In this document: piece by piece, positions 25,981 to 35,022 of the stretch
Layout: every line of letters begins with the position of its first letter
How positions within the stretch are numbered: the stretch's first letter is position 1
Assembly: GCF_000220505.1 (NCBI RefSeq)
Contig: NZ_AFPJ01000008.1
Span: forward strand, 42,618-106,617
Length of the DNA: 64,000 nt
Origin: Microbulbifer agarilyticus S89
GTDB taxonomy: Bacteria; Pseudomonadota; Gammaproteobacteria; Pseudomonadales; Cellvibrionaceae
Direction: 5' to 3'
Notes under the pieces: generated by a model
Database searches by the model: none
What the model was told of the DNA's origin: nothing
What the model saw: the letters and a program-made list of their open reading frames with translations, nothing else
Made by a program: the position numbers and the translations under genes

Positions 25981-26814
25981 ATGACATTCCCTGAGAAAAT
26001 AGACCTGTCCAAAACCCGGGAGAGATCCCAGCTGAGCAATGGCCACCGCGATAACTACATCGGGCATCGCGCGAAAATTGGCGTGGTGATTCCCTCGACC
26101 AATACCTCGGTGGAATACGACTGCCAGCGCCTGTTGCCGCGGGGTGTTACCTGGCATACCACACGCTTTATGATCGACCACCCGGATCTTAGTGATGATG
26201 CCAACTTCATGCGCTTCCTTGAGCGTTTGCGTGAAACCATTGGTGACTCCATTGAGAGCTTGATGACCTGCAAGCCTGATCACGTGATGATGGGTATGTC
26301 GGCGGAGACCTTCTGGGGTGGCATTAAGGGTAATGACGGCTTCGTTGATCGTATTCAGGAGCTGGTGGGTGAAGACACGGGCCTCACTACCGGAGCGAAC
26401 GCGGTTATCTCGGCGCTGGAGGCGCTGGGCTTGCCGGAAGACAAAGGCAAGACCTTGTCGATCATTACTCCGTATCAGCCGGTGGGCGACAAGAACGTTC
26501 GCCTGTTCTTTGAAGACGCAGGTTATCGAATTAAACACCTCGTGGGCCTGCGCTGTGCCAATGCCCACGATGCCATTGCACTGGTACCGGAGCCGCACGT
26601 TTTGGATATCGTGCGCGAAATTGATGGCGACGATGTGGATGCCATCGTACAGGTGGGGACCAATCTATCGACCGTAGGTGTGTTCCCGGCCATGGAGAAA
26701 ATGCTGCAAAAGCCGGTACTTCCGATCAACGTGGCCACCTGCTGGCATGCGCTGCGCAGCTGCGGTATTCACGATAAGTTCGACAATATGGGCTGGCTGC
26801 TCGAAGAACACTGA
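25981..26814 (+). CDS. AMDase/maleate isomerase-fold protein (copy 1)
   Basis: A 277-residue Asp/Glu racemase-superfamily protein, close to arylmalonate decarboxylase and maleate cis-trans isomerase: VVIPSTNTSVEYD near the N-terminus and PINVATCWHALRSCGI near the end. Maleate isomerase uses two cysteines. Here the first site reads MMGMSAETFWGG (residues 103-114) and the second VQVGTNLST, so neither cysteine is present at the expected place. It resembles AMDase at the first site. It may isomerise or decarboxylate a substituted maleate or related acid, or use different residues. A paralogue lies at 28159. Confidence 0.8.
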   Translation: MTFPEKIDLSKTRERSQLSNGHRDNYIGHRAKIGVVIPSTNTSVEYDCQRLLPRGVTWHTTRFMIDHPDLSDDANFMRFLERLRETIGDSIESLMTCKPDHVMMGMSAETFWGGIKGNDGFVDRIQELVGEDTGLTTGANAVISALEALGLPEDKGKTLSIITPYQPVGDKNVRLFFEDAGYRIKHLVGLRCANAHDAIALVPEPHVLDIVREIDGDDVDAIVQVGTNLSTVGVFPAMEKMLQKPVLPINVATCWHALRSCGIHDKFDNMGWLLEEH

Positions 26815-26882
26815 TCGCAACACCGATAGCAATACAAGTAGTAACAAAAGTAGTATCTAGGTTTTCGGGGAGACAAGGCGGC

Positions 26883-28094
26883 ATGTATATCGCGGTAGCT
26901 ATTGTGTTATTGGACATGATTGGCTTTGCCATCATGTTGCCCATCCTCGCGTACTATGCGCTACAGCTCGGCGCCACACCGGGTATTGCCACACTGTGCA
27001 TGGCGTTATACGTAGTGGGTATGTTTTTCTCCACTCCCATATGGGGGCGCTTGAGCGATCGCTTTGGACGCAAGCCCATTCTGGTGTTCAGCCTTGCCGG
27101 TGCGGTTTTGGGTTACGTGCTGCTGGGCTTTGCCACAACTGTCTGGATGGTTGCCATATCGCGACTGTTTAGCGGGCTGATGGCAGGGAACCTGTCTGTG
27201 GCCCAGGCCTACGTTGCGGATGTCACGACCGATCAGGATCGCGCGAAAGCCATGGGTATGCTCGGGGCAGCGTTTGGTATCAGCTTTATCGTGGGCCCAG
27301 CCTTGGGCGGCTTTTTAGCCGGCGATAGCTTTGAAGATGCCAACTTGCAGCTTCCGGCCATGGTGTCTGCGGGGTTGTCGCTGTCCGCGTTACTGGTGGT
27401 GATATTTTTCCTCAAGGAAAGCCTGTCTGGCACTGCAAAATCAAATACGCAGTCACAGTCCTTTTCCCAGCTACTGGGCTGGGTGGCCGAGCGGCGCGGT
27501 TTGTGCCTGCTGCTGGGCGCGGTGACCGTGTACAACCTGGCGGCGGGGTTCGTTGAGTCCATCTTCCCGATTTGGGCGGACGCCACGGATATTGCCCATG
27601 GCCCCAAAGATCTGGTGCCGGTATTGATCGCAGCGGGCATTGCCATGGTGATTGTGCAGGGCGGGCTTATCGGGCCTCTGTCCCGGCGTTTTGGCGAGCG
27701 TCGCCTGATGCGTGCCGGAGCTATTCTGTTCGGTGTCTCTGCCATTCTGGTTACCGTGGCTGGCGGCTACGCCAGCGTCCCTGGAGTCGCCGCTGCGCTG
27801 GTGGGGCAGGGGATTGGTGCGGCGTTTGTGCTGACCTCAATGCAGTCACTCACCTCAAAAGAGGCGCAGGCGGATAACCGGGGCGCTGTCATGGGGCTAT
27901 ACAACGCCTTGGGTACACTTGGCCGCGGTATGGGTACCGCGATTACCGGCACTGCCTTCGCTGGTATCGGTATTCACGCCCCTTACTACATTGGCACCGC
28001 CTTGATGGGGCTGCTGCTCCTGCTCGCCATAGCGCTGCGCGCACCACGAGCCAAAGAACCTGTACCGCTAGCGGCAGTCGCAGAAGGTTCTTGA
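26883..28094 (+). CDS. MFS transporter, DHA1/TetA-like
   Basis: A 403-residue transporter with twelve predicted membrane segments. Motif GRLSDRFGRKPILVFSLAGA follows helix 2, and the central segment AYVADVTTDQDRAKAMGMLG is typical for the drug:H+ antiporter-1 group such as TetA. It is not closely related to the MFS pair at 16164 and 35023. Lying between the two AMDase-fold genes in the same operon, it probably exports or imports a pathway intermediate; direction unknown. Confidence 0.9.
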   Translation: MYIAVAIVLLDMIGFAIMLPILAYYALQLGATPGIATLCMALYVVGMFFSTPIWGRLSDRFGRKPILVFSLAGAVLGYVLLGFATTVWMVAISRLFSGLMAGNLSVAQAYVADVTTDQDRAKAMGMLGAAFGISFIVGPALGGFLAGDSFEDANLQLPAMVSAGLSLSALLVVIFFLKESLSGTAKSNTQSQSFSQLLGWVAERRGLCLLLGAVTVYNLAAGFVESIFPIWADATDIAHGPKDLVPVLIAAGIAMVIVQGGLIGPLSRRFGERRLMRAGAILFGVSAILVTVAGGYASVPGVAAALVGQGIGAAFVLTSMQSLTSKEAQADNRGAVMGLYNALGTLGRGMGTAITGTAFAGIGIHAPYYIGTALMGLLLLLAIALRAPRAKEPVPLAAVAEGS

Positions 28095-28158
28095 TAATTA
28101 TCATGCCGGTCAGCACGGGTGGCCGGTATAACTCCGTTAAGTATTTTCCGGAGTCGTT

Positions 28159-28935
28159 ATGGATAATTATCAGATCGCCCGCCGCGCCCAAATCGGCGTC
28201 ATCATTCCTTCCACCAATACCGGCGTCGAATACGACCTGCAGCAGCTCAGGCTGGATGGCGTAACCTGGCATCCATCGCGGTTCTGGATCGAGTTGCGTA
28301 ATTGGTCTGATGAAATGAGCCGCAGTGGTGATGATGAGAATACGGTGTTTGAGCGTTTTCTCGATATTATGCGCGGCGAAATTCCGGTCTCGATTCGCAA
28401 TGTGCTGTCCGCAAAGGTCTCCCACATCATGTTGGGCATGTCTGCGGAAACCTTCTGGGGTGGCCTTGAGGGGAATATCGCGTTTGAGCGTGAGATCCGC
28501 GATCAGATCGGCGATCTCGGCCTGACCACCGGTGCAGGTGCCACCAAAGACGCGCTCAATTGCTTTGGTGCCAAACGCATTTCTGTGATTACGCCGTACC
28601 CACAGGTGGGTGACGACAATGTGCGCCGCTTTTTCTCCGACATCGGCTTTGAAGTGGTGAACGTCAAGGGGATGAATCGCCCTTCGGCGACTGCGATCGC
28701 CGAAACGCCTATCCAGCAGGTGCTTGACGCTGTGCGCAAAGTGGATGGTGATGATGTCGACGCAATCATCCAGTGTGGTACCAATCTCTCAACGCTGGAT
28801 CTTTTCCCCACCCTTGAGCATGTGCTGCAGAAACCCCTGATCCCGATCAACATTGCGACGGTCTGGCACGCGCTGCGCGCCTGCGGCATCGAAGATCGAA
28901 TTATCGGGAAAGGTCGCTTGCTCGAAGAGTTTTGA
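28159..28935 (+). CDS. AMDase/maleate isomerase-fold protein (copy 2)
   Basis: 258 residues, paralogous to the protein at 25981: it shares VIIPSTNTGVEYDLQQL, MLGMSAETFWGG and PINIATVWHALRACGI. At the second active-site position it reads IIQCGTNLSTLD, so a Cys is present but one residue earlier than the Cys of maleate isomerase (S-C-T-N-L). The two copies may act as a heteromer or on two differently substituted acids. Starts after a CCGGAG ribosome-binding site. Confidence 0.8.
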   Translation: MDNYQIARRAQIGVIIPSTNTGVEYDLQQLRLDGVTWHPSRFWIELRNWSDEMSRSGDDENTVFERFLDIMRGEIPVSIRNVLSAKVSHIMLGMSAETFWGGLEGNIAFEREIRDQIGDLGLTTGAGATKDALNCFGAKRISVITPYPQVGDDNVRRFFSDIGFEVVNVKGMNRPSATAIAETPIQQVLDAVRKVDGDDVDAIIQCGTNLSTLDLFPTLEHVLQKPLIPINIATVWHALRACGIEDRIIGKGRLLEEF

Positions 28936-29000
28936 GCAATGCCCGCACTGAGTAATAAGTTTCAACGATTGATGATGGATATTTTCGGGAGGTTTCACCA

Positions 29001-30200
29001 ATGAATAAAGCACTAAACGGTATACGCATACTGGACCTGACACACATGCTGTCTGGCCCCTATGGCGCGATGCTTCTCGCCGATTTGGGTGCGGACATGA
29101 TCAAGGTGGAACCTCTGGCTGGTGAGGGTACCCGCAAGCTATTGGCGAAGGATCCGGAAAACTCTATCGACGGATTTGGCGCTTACTATCTGACCCTGAA
29201 CCGCAACAAGCGCAGTGTGGCGCTGAACCTTAAGAGCGAGCGCGGTCGTCAGGTTTTTTATGATCTGGTGAAGCAGGCGGATGTGGTTATCAGCAATTTT
29301 GGCCCCGGTGTTCCGGAGCGCCTGGGGATCGATTACGCCTCACTCAATGCAATTAATCCGCGCATCATCACCTGTTGTGTGTCGGGCTTTGGATCTGACG
29401 GCCCGGGGGCCAAGCGTCCGGCGTTTGACCAGGTGGCGCAGGCGTACGGTGGCGGTATGTCGATTACCGGCGAAGATCCGGCCAACCCGGTGCGTGCTGG
29501 TATCCCCATCGGGGACCTGGGTGGTGGCATGTTCGCGGTGATGGGTATTCTGGCGGCGATTGCCGAGCGGGCAACGAGCGGCAAGGGCCAGCATGTAGAT
29601 ATTTCCATGGTGGATTGCCAGATATCTATGCTGAACTATATGGCCACCATGCATTTCCTGAGCGGCAAAAATCCATACCCGATCGGCAACGCGCATTTTG
29701 TGCATGTGCCGTACAACAGTTACGCCACGTCCGATGGCTTCGTGATTATCGCAGTGATTACCGATAATTTCTGGCAGAACCTCAAGCCGGTGGTACAGGT
29801 TCCTGAGTTTGACGATCCAAAATACGATGGGCAGCCGGGACGCTTTGCCGACAAGACGTTTATTGATGAAAAGCTCGCGGAAATTTTTGCCACTGGCACT
29901 ACGGATGCATGGCTGGAAAAACTGGAAGCTCAGCGCATACCGTGTGCACCTATTAATAATCTGGAGCGAGCACTGAACGATCCGCAGGTATTGCATCGCA
30001 ATATGGTGGTGGATATCGCGCACCCCAATGGCAAGAAAACCAAGGCGCCAGGTAACCCGATCAAACTGTCCCGAACCCATGAGGACTCCTTCTCGCCGGC
30101 ACCACATATTGGTGAGCACACGGATCAGATCCTGAGTGAACTATGTGGCTATACCCAGGCCGATATCGATGCACTGAAAGATGATGGCGATGCGGCTTGA
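29001..30200 (+). CDS. CaiB/BaiF family CoA transferase (copy 2)
   Basis: A 399-residue class III CoA transferase with the family N-terminus (LTHMLSGPYGAMLLADLGAD) and the nucleophilic Asp in KGQHVDISMVDCQISM. It is preceded by GGGAGG. Family members such as succinyl-CoA:mesaconate and succinyl-CoA:benzylsuccinate CoA transferases activate dicarboxylates. Next to an HMG-CoA-lyase-like gene and two AMDase-fold genes, it likely activates a branched C5-C8 dicarboxylate. Exact acid unknown. Confidence 0.92.
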   Translation: MNKALNGIRILDLTHMLSGPYGAMLLADLGADMIKVEPLAGEGTRKLLAKDPENSIDGFGAYYLTLNRNKRSVALNLKSERGRQVFYDLVKQADVVISNFGPGVPERLGIDYASLNAINPRIITCCVSGFGSDGPGAKRPAFDQVAQAYGGGMSITGEDPANPVRAGIPIGDLGGGMFAVMGILAAIAERATSGKGQHVDISMVDCQISMLNYMATMHFLSGKNPYPIGNAHFVHVPYNSYATSDGFVIIAVITDNFWQNLKPVVQVPEFDDPKYDGQPGRFADKTFIDEKLAEIFATGTTDAWLEKLEAQRIPCAPINNLERALNDPQVLHRNMVVDIAHPNGKKTKAPGNPIKLSRTHEDSFSPAPHIGEHTDQILSELCGYTQADIDALKDDGDAA

Positions 30201-30223
30201 GTCGGATACAACGGAGCTGACCG

Positions 30224-31141
30224 ATGCGTGAAAAGGTACTGATCAACGACGTGGGCCCGCGGGACGGATTGCAAAATCAGCAGCGGGTTCTGCGGGTTGA
30301 GCAACGGGTGCAAATAATCCGAGGCTTGCTAAATGCCGGCGTCCGCTCGGTGGAAGCAGGGGCATTTGTGTCGCCAAAGGCAGTACCGGCGATGGCCAAT
30401 ACCGATCAGGTGCTCGCCGGAATTGCCGGCGACTCCAGTGTCGATCGTCAGGTGCTGATTCCCAATGCCAAGGGTTATGAGTTGGCCCGGGATGCCGGTG
30501 CAAACACGGTGGTGCTGGTGATCTGCGCCACTGAGACCATGAATCAGCGCAATGTGCGCATGTCCGTTGAGGATTCACTGGCGCAAGCACAGGGGATTTT
30601 CCAGGCAGCACAGGCGGACGGTATTCGCGCAGTGGGATGTATTGCTGTGGGTTGGCAGTGTCCGTTCGAGGGCGCTACGGATCCGGGTAAGGTAATGGAT
30701 CTTGCCGGGCGGCTATTCGAGTTTGGTGCGGACGATGTGAATATCGCAGACACCATTGGTGCAGCCAACCCGATGGCTGTGCGCAGCTTGATGGGCGCGC
30801 TGGCACGTGAATACGGGCCGCAGCGTCTGGCCTGTCATTTCCACGATACCCGGGCGTTAGCGCTTGGAAATATTTGCGCTGCACTGGATGCGGGTGTGCG
30901 CAAGTTTGACAGCGCCATCGGTGGAATCGGCGGTTGTCCATTCGCCCCGGGCGCCACCGGCAATGCCGCCAGCGAAGATGTGGTTATGCTGCTTGAGCAG
31001 ATGGGATTCGATACGGGAATCGACCTGACTGCGTTGATGGAAGTCGGCAGCATGGTAGGATCAATGCTTGATGTGCCCACCGGTGGCAGGGCGGATACCT
31101 GGCGCCGGTTGCAAGTTGAAAAAGGCGCGCCATTGACCTGA
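30224..31141 (+). CDS. HMG-CoA lyase-like protein (copy 2)
   Basis: A 305-residue DRE-TIM lyase: INDVGPRDGLQNQQRV at the N-terminus, IADTIGAANP in the middle and the catalytic loop GGIGGCPFAPGATGN with Cys. It differs clearly from the copy at 8965 and is slightly shorter, so the two probably have different substrates. It ends the long (+) operon that begins at 17787. A cleavage yielding acetyl-CoA or propionyl-CoA plus a keto acid is likely. Confidence 0.9.
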   Translation: MREKVLINDVGPRDGLQNQQRVLRVEQRVQIIRGLLNAGVRSVEAGAFVSPKAVPAMANTDQVLAGIAGDSSVDRQVLIPNAKGYELARDAGANTVVLVICATETMNQRNVRMSVEDSLAQAQGIFQAAQADGIRAVGCIAVGWQCPFEGATDPGKVMDLAGRLFEFGADDVNIADTIGAANPMAVRSLMGALAREYGPQRLACHFHDTRALALGNICAALDAGVRKFDSAIGGIGGCPFAPGATGNAASEDVVMLLEQMGFDTGIDLTALMEVGSMVGSMLDVPTGGRADTWRRLQVEKGAPLT

Positions 31142-31246
31142 GGTTGGTTGATGTGTGTTGGTTTTATCGGCGTGTGAATGACAAACTGTGTGTGGCTGAT
31201 GTAACCCCTGAATCGATATTCCTTTTACACCAAGGAGAGCTCTGTA

Positions 31247-31777
31247 ATGATCAATCGAATCCTATGTGGTTGTTTTGCCGGGCTTGTCGCCCTCTACGGC
31301 GGCGCGGTTGTTGCTGAAACGACAGAAGCCGCTGAAGACGTTTCTGCTGAGGTATCTGGTGGTGAAGAATCTGGTGCTGAAGTTTCTGGTGAGTCTTTTG
31401 CAGAGAATACCGCAGCCGTAAAGCTCACCATCGCCAATATCCAGTCCCAAGTCGGGAAGCTGTATATCTCCGTATACGATTCCAAAGACACGTTTCTTGG
31501 CGATACCAAGGTTTATGCCCAAGAAACCGGCCTGGAAAACCTGCAAGACGGTCAGCTTGAAGTGTTATTGACACTGCCGTATGGCGCCTTCGCAATTAGT
31601 GTGCACCATGACGATAATGCAAACGGTGAAATGGACCGGAATTTTATCGGCATTCCGAAAGAGCCGGTGGGCCTGTCTAATGGGCATGTGCCGAGATTTG
31701 GCCCGCCCAAATTCTCCAAGGCAGTGATCGAGATTTCACAGCCCGAGCAGCAGACATTTATTGCGCTGGTCGATTAA
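31247..31777 (+). CDS. DUF2141 family secreted protein
   Basis: A 176-residue protein with a signal peptide (residues 1-24, cut after VVA). An acidic linker (AEDVSAEVSGGEESGAEVS) is followed by a DUF2141 domain: IANIQSQVGKLYISVYDSKD, YGAFAISVHHDDNANGEMD and IGIPKEPVGLSN. The D-D-N-x-N-G-x-M-D segment could bind a metal such as calcium. DUF2141 proteins are beta-sandwich, periplasmic or envelope proteins without a firm function. It lies after the (+) operon and is not obviously part of the pathway. Confidence 0.85.
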   Translation: MINRILCGCFAGLVALYGGAVVAETTEAAEDVSAEVSGGEESGAEVSGESFAENTAAVKLTIANIQSQVGKLYISVYDSKDTFLGDTKVYAQETGLENLQDGQLEVLLTLPYGAFAISVHHDDNANGEMDRNFIGIPKEPVGLSNGHVPRFGPPKFSKAVIEISQPEQQTFIALVD

Positions 31778-31784
31778 TGCTGTT

Positions 31785-31800
31785 GGGCGCATTAGCGCCC
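31785..31800. terminator. Hairpin between convergent genes
   Basis: GGGCGC-ATTA-GCGCCC forms a perfect 6-bp stem with a 4-base loop between the DUF2141 (+) and ALDH (-) genes. There is no T-tract, so termination is plausible but unproven. Confidence 0.4.
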
Positions 31801-33264
31801 ACCCAGTGGATCCTGTGGAGAAAGGCCAACCACCCGGGCTCCAGTAAAGAACTCGATGGATTGCCCATGCCCCTCTTCACCAAGCCCTGACAGCCCCCAG
31901 GCGCCACGCGGTGTACCTTCACCGATACTCAACAGGCTGTAGCCGTTAATCTTGACCCCACCGGTACGCATCTTGCGCGCAAACGCAAAGGCCTTTTCTT
32001 CATTCTCGCTATAGACATAGCCGGCAAGACCAAGGTCGGTGCCGTTGGCCAGGGCGAGTGCCTCGTTGTCATCACGGAACGTGTGGATCGTGGCAACGGG
32101 GCCAAAAATTTCCTCGCGGGTATCCTCGGGGCGACAACCGTCGATCAGGGTTGGGGCAATAAAGTTACCTTCCAGCTGTGGTAGTGGAGTCGCCGTCAGG
32201 ATTTGTCCACCGCAACTCCGCAAACGCTCGATGTCCGATTGCACTTGCTCAAAGTGACCGCGGTGTACCAGCGGCCCCATATCACTTTCCTCATCGAGGG
32301 AGTGGCCGATACGAATATTCGCCAGCTGGCTCATAACCTTATCCAGCAGGCGATCTTTTACTGATTCGTGTACCAGAAGGCGCCCAAGCGCGCGGCACCA
32401 CTGTCCATTGAGATTTGTCATCCCGTAAACGATGCCGGTAGCGGCGAGATCCAGGTCGGCATCGGCAAATACAACCAGCTGGTTGTTGCCGCCGAGTTCC
32501 AGTTGCGTTGGTACGAAGTCGTCTGCACATGCACGCGCGATTGCGCGTCCACCGGCAAGTCCACCAGTAAACGACACGGCCTTGATGCGCGGGTCTTCCA
32601 CCAGCTGAGCGCCGACGGATCGATCTCCCAGTGTCAGCTGAAATACACCTTTGGGCAGTCCTGCCCGATCTGCAGCGCGCGCCATCATAATGGCCGAGTG
32701 CGGAGTAAATTCAGAAGGTTTGAGAATACATGGCGCACCCGCGGCGAGTGCGCTGGCTACTTTGTGAGAGCCGATCGCGGTCGGGCCATTCCATGGGGCA
32801 ATTAGCAGTGCGGGGCCCCAAGGGCGGCGCAGGTAGTCTACCGAGCCGTGCGGGCCGGGGACTTGTTTGTCCAGATGTCCTTCGCGCAGATAAGCAGCCG
32901 CGCCGCGGAATACGAACGGTAGCATCTGCGCCATTTTTCGGGTGGTGCGTACTATCGCGCCCGAGGTGAGACTGTCGGCGATACTGATGGTTTCTGCGTA
33001 TTCTGCACTGCTCAGTTCTACCGCGATCGCTTCCAGGTGCTCTGCGCGCTCCTCTGCAGGCGTATCTTCCCAGGTGCCTGCCTGATAAATGCGGTCGGTG
33101 GTGGCAAGTGCGGCCTGAATCTGCTCCCGGTTGGAGTTGCGGCGTCCCTGAATGGGTTTGTCCGTATTGGCGTCGTGCAAGCTGCGCTCGCGGTCGATAG
33201 CCGGTGTGGAAAATGCACCGTCGATGTAGTTTGCAAGTTCCGGAAGCGAGTGGTCACGGCTCAT
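31792..33264 (-). CDS. Aldehyde dehydrogenase (copy 2)
   Basis: A 490-residue aldehyde dehydrogenase. Catalytic Glu is in LELGGNNQLVVFADADLD and the nucleophile Cys in NLNGQWCRALGRLLV. SPWNGPTAI-like nucleotide-binding residues (here LIAPWNGPTAIGSHKVA) are present. It is the last gene of a (-) operon with an ICL/PEP-mutase lyase, RCC-reductase-like protein and MFS transporter, which suggests oxidation of an aldehyde produced in the same route. It is only distantly related to the ALDH at 21760. Confidence 0.92.
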   Translation of the reverse strand: MSRDHSLPELANYIDGAFSTPAIDRERSLHDANTDKPIQGRRNSNREQIQAALATTDRIYQAGTWEDTPAEERAEHLEAIAVELSSAEYAETISIADSLTSGAIVRTTRKMAQMLPFVFRGAAAYLREGHLDKQVPGPHGSVDYLRRPWGPALLIAPWNGPTAIGSHKVASALAAGAPCILKPSEFTPHSAIMMARAADRAGLPKGVFQLTLGDRSVGAQLVEDPRIKAVSFTGGLAGGRAIARACADDFVPTQLELGGNNQLVVFADADLDLAATGIVYGMTNLNGQWCRALGRLLVHESVKDRLLDKVMSQLANIRIGHSLDEESDMGPLVHRGHFEQVQSDIERLRSCGGQILTATPLPQLEGNFIAPTLIDGCRPEDTREEIFGPVATIHTFRDDNEALALANGTDLGLAGYVYSENEEKAFAFARKMRTGGVKINGYSLLSIGEGTPRGAWGLSGLGEEGHGQSIEFFTGARVVGLSPQDPLGGR

Positions 33265-33281
33265 AATTGCGTACCGTCTTT

Positions 33282-34148
33282 TTATTCGTATTGATATTTT
33301 TTGCCCGCCGCCAGCAGCTCGTCGGCGCCGAGCAGGTCGTTCACTGTGGCCAGGTCAATCATCTGATTGCGCAGTTCGTTCAGGTGGCCGCTATGAGCTA
33401 ATTGCGCGAGTAATTTCTGTGCGGCAGGAATGAACAGGTGGAGCAGTGACGCTGGGAACAGTGCGATGCGGTAGTTCAGCGCTTGCAGTTCATCCGCGGA
33501 CTGGACAGGGGATTGGCCACCTTCAACCAGGTTATGGATAAGGGGCGTTCGGCTGCCCAGACGCTCGCCAATAATCTGCATTTGTTCGAGGTTTGCCGGT
33601 GCCTCAACAAAGATTGCATCGGCACCAGCCTCCAGATAGTGCTCGGCGCGCTCCAGCGCGTCGTCAAACCCATTGACCCCAAGGGCATCGGTTCGGGCAA
33701 AAACCAGAGTCTCGTCGCTATGTCGCGCGTCCAGCGCTGCGTGAATCTTGCCCACCATTTCCTGTCGGCTGATAACCTGTTTGCCACGCATATGGCCGCA
33801 GCGCTTTGGCATCAGCTGGTCTTCCATTTGCAATGCAGAGGCGCCGGCGCGCTCAAAGGTCGTCACGGTACGCTGTACATTCAACGCATTGCCAAAACCG
33901 GTATCGATATCCACGATCAGCGGCATAGGCGTGCGTTCGCGAATCACCGCTACCGATTCTGCCACCTCGGCGGCGCTGACAATGCCCATATCCGGACGAC
34001 CGAAACGGGCGAAAGACAAGCATGCCCCGGACAGGAAGGCCGCCTTGAATCCGGCTTGTTCCACCAGTCGGGCGCTCAGGCCATCGTAGATACCGGGTAC
34101 GGAAAGTACCTGATCTCCGGCCAGTAACTGCCTCAATGAATCCGACAT
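33282..34148 (-). CDS. Isocitrate lyase/PEP mutase family lyase
   Basis: 288 residues from ATG 34148 preceded by GAGG; the frame is open to 34289 but that extension is low-complexity. It has the family signature with the catalytic Cys: LMPKRCGHMRGKQV, and metal-binding IVDIDTGFG. The K-R-C-G-H signature is that of C-C lyases such as methylisocitrate lyase and 2,3-dimethylmalate lyase, not of PEP mutase itself. A dialkylmalate, which would form by hydrating a dialkylmaleate, is an attractive substrate here because maleimides from tetrapyrroles are dialkyl-substituted; this is inference. Confidence 0.85.
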   Translation of the reverse strand: MSDSLRQLLAGDQVLSVPGIYDGLSARLVEQAGFKAAFLSGACLSFARFGRPDMGIVSAAEVAESVAVIRERTPMPLIVDIDTGFGNALNVQRTVTTFERAGASALQMEDQLMPKRCGHMRGKQVISRQEMVGKIHAALDARHSDETLVFARTDALGVNGFDDALERAEHYLEAGADAIFVEAPANLEQMQIIGERLGSRTPLIHNLVEGGQSPVQSADELQALNYRIALFPASLLHLFIPAAQKLLAQLAHSGHLNELRNQMIDLATVNDLLGADELLAAGKKYQYE

Positions 34149-34150
34149 AC

Positions 34151-34184
34151 TTGCCTCTTGCTCTTGCTCTTGCTTCTGCTCTTG
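34151..34184. repeat. Short tandem repeat (CTCTTG-type hexamer)
   Basis: About five imperfect copies of a TTGCTC hexamer lie just upstream of the lyase start, between it and the RCC-reductase-like gene. It may be prone to slippage and could alter spacing of the lyase ribosome-binding region. Confidence 0.75.
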
Positions 34185-34194
34185 GCGAGGAAAG

Positions 34195-35010
34195 TTATTC
34201 GCTGCGTTCTTCGGCACACAGAATGCGGACCAGGCGATCTGCCAGTGGCTTGCCGACCAGGCGCTCGGCGATCGGGTTGGCCGGGTCAAGGTGCACGATA
34301 TTGCGGCGGATCAATTCGTCGCGCTGTTTCAGTTGCGCGCGTGCTTCCGCATCCTGCACCGCCTTAGCTTCGTGAACCAGTTTCAGCCAGTGGTCTACGT
34401 AAGCGAAAACTTTCGGTTCCACTTTTTCGCGGTAGAAGTCCAGTGGAACGATACCGGCCAGTGCCACAGGCGACAGGGAACCGCGGATAAATGGCATTGC
34501 GGCGTTAAATGGCTTTACACCGGCCTCGAAAAGTTCTGCCTGCAGGCTCATGTAAATGTCATTCAGGGGCGTCAGGTATTTCTGCAAATGCTCCGGGTAG
34601 CTCAGCGGCTCGTAGCGCGGCATCGGGTCAATGTAGAAAAACGCATCGGGCAGGGTGCCAAACGCCATACCCAGATGGGGTACATCCACAGATTCATCCA
34701 GATAGATAGTTAGGTGAATATTGGTAAACGTATTTTTCGGTGTGCCGATATTGGAGTGAATGATCCAGTCCACCGGGGATTGGTCGCCGGTGAAGGTACG
34801 CATGCGGCCAATGTGTTCGCCATTCAGATTGTCGAAGTTGTGCAGGTCCGCGCACCGCAGGTCCTCTTTCAGCGACAGGCTATTCTGAATCTTTTCCCAA
34901 ATCCGATCGCGGGTCGTCATTACCGCGTCAAAAGTTTCACTGGTGTCGATCTTTACATCGCCGGCGAGATGGGCGACAAATTCTTCTGTCAAATTTTCAG
35001 TGTTTTCCAT
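34195..35010 (-). CDS. Red chlorophyll catabolite reductase-like protein (copy 1)
   Basis: A 271-residue protein I align from memory with plant RCC reductase over most of its length. Residues 97-150 carry NIHLTIYLDESVDVPHLGMA and then YIDPMPRYEPLSYPEHLQKY, matching in order plant stretches of the form ITAFLN-STDAPHF-x-MEF and LDL-x-x-RKDL-x-x-x-P-x-YLKEYY. Later it has FIRGSLSPVAL (plant: FVRSAFSPTA) and a C-terminal KQRDELIRRNIVHLDP (plant: ERRDKSFRRKSIEDD). RCC reductase reduces the open-chain red chlorophyll catabolite using ferredoxin. It lies downstream of an MFS gene under operator site D. The paralogue at 19605 is weaker. Confidence 0.75.
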   Translation of the reverse strand: MENTENLTEEFVAHLAGDVKIDTSETFDAVMTTRDRIWEKIQNSLSLKEDLRCADLHNFDNLNGEHIGRMRTFTGDQSPVDWIIHSNIGTPKNTFTNIHLTIYLDESVDVPHLGMAFGTLPDAFFYIDPMPRYEPLSYPEHLQKYLTPLNDIYMSLQAELFEAGVKPFNAAMPFIRGSLSPVALAGIVPLDFYREKVEPKVFAYVDHWLKLVHEAKAVQDAEARAQLKQRDELIRRNIVHLDPANPIAERLVGKPLADRLVRILCAEERSE

Positions 35011-35022
35011 ATCAATAGCTCT

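Noticed and set aside
23202-28935. A standard nicotinate (nic) degradation cluster
   Set aside because: The order of hydrolase, amidase, FAD monooxygenase and isomerase-fold genes recalls nicD-F-C-E, but nicotinate dehydrogenase and 2,5-dihydroxypyridine dioxygenase genes are absent, the hydrolase lacks its triad and the isomerases lack their cysteines.
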